Positions 7,419 to 7,948 of a DNA stretch of 7,948 bases are shown here, in pieces. A model generated the notes under the pieces. It was not told the DNA's origin. It saw only the letters and a list, made by a program, of their open reading frames with translations, and made no database searches. The stretch comes from an uncultured Spirochaetia bacterium (GTDB lineage Bacteria > Spirochaetota > CALGPD01), in contig CALGPD010000353.1 of NCBI GenBank assembly GCA_937960625.1, forward strand, positions 1 to 7,948. The letters run 5' to 3'. The translations under genes were made by a program, and so were the position numbers. Numbering within the stretch: position 1 is the stretch's first letter; each line of letters opens with the position of its first letter.

Positions 7419-7775
7419 ATGAGAATAAAAGTAAATATAATCAGCGTTATGGTCTTGCTTGCTGCGGTTTCAATCTTTACTTTCGGGTGTACAAAAGAAG
7501 TAAAAATTGAAAATATATATGGCAAGTGGAGAGATGTAATCACTAAAAGAATTCATAAAGTAGTGTTAATAATTCAAAAAGATATGATGTTTAAAATCCG
7601 GCTTGGAGGACGCGTCGTTGATAAGGGTAAATTTAAGCTTGAGAAGAATGTTATTTTTTTATACGGCACAAGAAAAGTAAATTCTTACAATATAAAATCT
7701 CTTTATGAAGATTCTATGAAATGGCAGCTAAGAAGCAGCAATTTAATCATCCGTTTTAAAAGAATTTCAGAATAG
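7419..7775 (+). CDS. Small predicted lipoprotein with lipocalin-like strand pattern
   Basis: 118 residues. The signal peptide ends in F-T-F-G-C, giving a lipidated C24. Thr at -3 departs from the strict lipobox but fits the looser sites seen in spirochaetes and some other groups. The mature region opens with IYGKW (about 33-37) followed by alternating strands: a hydrophobic strand (KVVLIIQ), MMFKIRLGG, GKFKLEKNVIFLYG, then YNIKSLYEDSMKWQL and LIIRFKRI. The G-x-W start and the order 'Gly-x-Phe, Asn-x-Ile, closing strand with Arg' resemble small lipocalin-like or NlpE-like beta-barrels. This is fold-level resemblance by eye, not a family assignment. GGAG (7410-7413) lies five bases before the ATG. 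It is the last gene of the plus-strand cluster, and I see no clear hairpin terminator after it. Confidence 0.8.
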   Translation: MRIKVNIISVMVLLAAVSIFTFGCTKEVKIENIYGKWRDVITKRIHKVVLIIQKDMMFKIRLGGRVVDKGKFKLEKNVIFLYGTRKVNSYNIKSLYEDSMKWQLRSSNLIIRFKRISE

Positions 7776-7816
7776 AATTTCCTTTCGATGTATTTTTGTA
7801 TTAATATATTTAACAA

Positions 7817-7948
7817 TTATTTATGCTTTTTTTTCACAAAAAATCCTGTTACAAACAAAATTCATACAATAATCAATAATAATCCTCCTACAATTGTGCG
7901 TAAAATATAAAGACCCGCAATCAAAAGAATTATTCACAAAACAATGTA
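7817..7948 (-). other. Hydrophobic reading frame interrupted by two TGA codons (possible remnant, or chance)
   Basis: The 173 bases after the last gene contain no intact gene. On the minus strand one frame from the right edge to TAA at 7819-7817 gives 43 codons that look like a small membrane protein: a hydrophobic run with LLIAGLYILR and TIVGGLLLIIV, ending in the basic tail KKKHK. In-frame TGA codons lie at 7936-7934 and 7864-7862. Gly or Trp would suit both positions. Because every Trp in the intact genes is TGG and none contains TGA, recoding is unlikely. A decayed gene entering from the right, or a coincidence of T-rich codons, fits better. Confidence 0.2.

Noticed and set aside
7776..7860. 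Rho-independent terminator after the last lipoprotein gene
   Set aside because: T-runs exist (for example 7827-7834) but no GC-containing hairpin precedes them; only weak AT palindromes are seen.
7862..7936. Alternative genetic code (TGA read as Trp or Gly)
   Set aside because: All 11 Trp codons counted in the intact genes are TGG and no intact gene contains TGA, so the two TGA codons at the right edge cannot support genome-wide recoding.
1..7948. CRISPR array, tRNA/rRNA genes or insertion sequences
   Set aside because: No direct-repeat/spacer pattern outside the protein-coding TPR register, no cloverleaf or rRNA motifs, and no transposase or terminal inverted repeats were seen.

Overview
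The window is AT-rich (roughly 30% GC by eye), and its proteins are rich in Lys, Asn and Ile. All 11 tryptophans I counted in the called genes are TGG, and the four stop codons visible are TAA or TAG. Two predicted lipoproteins and one exported membrane-anchored protein point to a bacterium with a periplasm, most likely diderm. I cannot assign a lineage. Spirochaetes and uncultured low-GC phyla that carry many cyclase, TPR and VWA proteins are compatible, but this is a guess.

Minus-strand operon (6336 down to 1). A good sigma-70-type promoter drives a 943-residue protein with a signal peptide, an extracytoplasmic von Willebrand factor A (VWA) domain with a complete MIDAS motif, one transmembrane helix and a helical cytoplasmic part of about 600 residues. 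Its stop codon overlaps the start codon of the next gene (TAATG). That gene encodes a class III nucleotide cyclase built like mammalian soluble adenylyl cyclase (sAC, ADCY10): two cyclase homology domains, an AAA/STAND-type ATPase and tetratricopeptide repeats. It runs off the left edge after 1148 residues. The catalytic residues are divided between its two cyclase domains as in sAC, so one composite ATP site is predicted.

Divergent region (6278-6458). This 181-bp stretch carries candidate back-to-back promoters and two near-identical TTACAGT(A/T)A sites, one at each promoter.

Plus-strand cluster (6459-7775). Three small tandem genes with good Shine-Dalgarno sites encode a helical cytoplasmic protein of unknown function and two different small lipoproteins, the second with a lipocalin-like strand pattern. 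The last 173 bases hold no convincing intact gene. A hydrophobic minus-strand reading frame there is interrupted twice by TGA.

The most interesting hypothesis is that the VWA membrane protein and the sAC-like cyclase form a co-translated envelope-to-cAMP signalling module, with the cell-envelope lipoproteins transcribed divergently from the same control region. This is inferred from domain architecture and gene order, and nothing in the window proves it.
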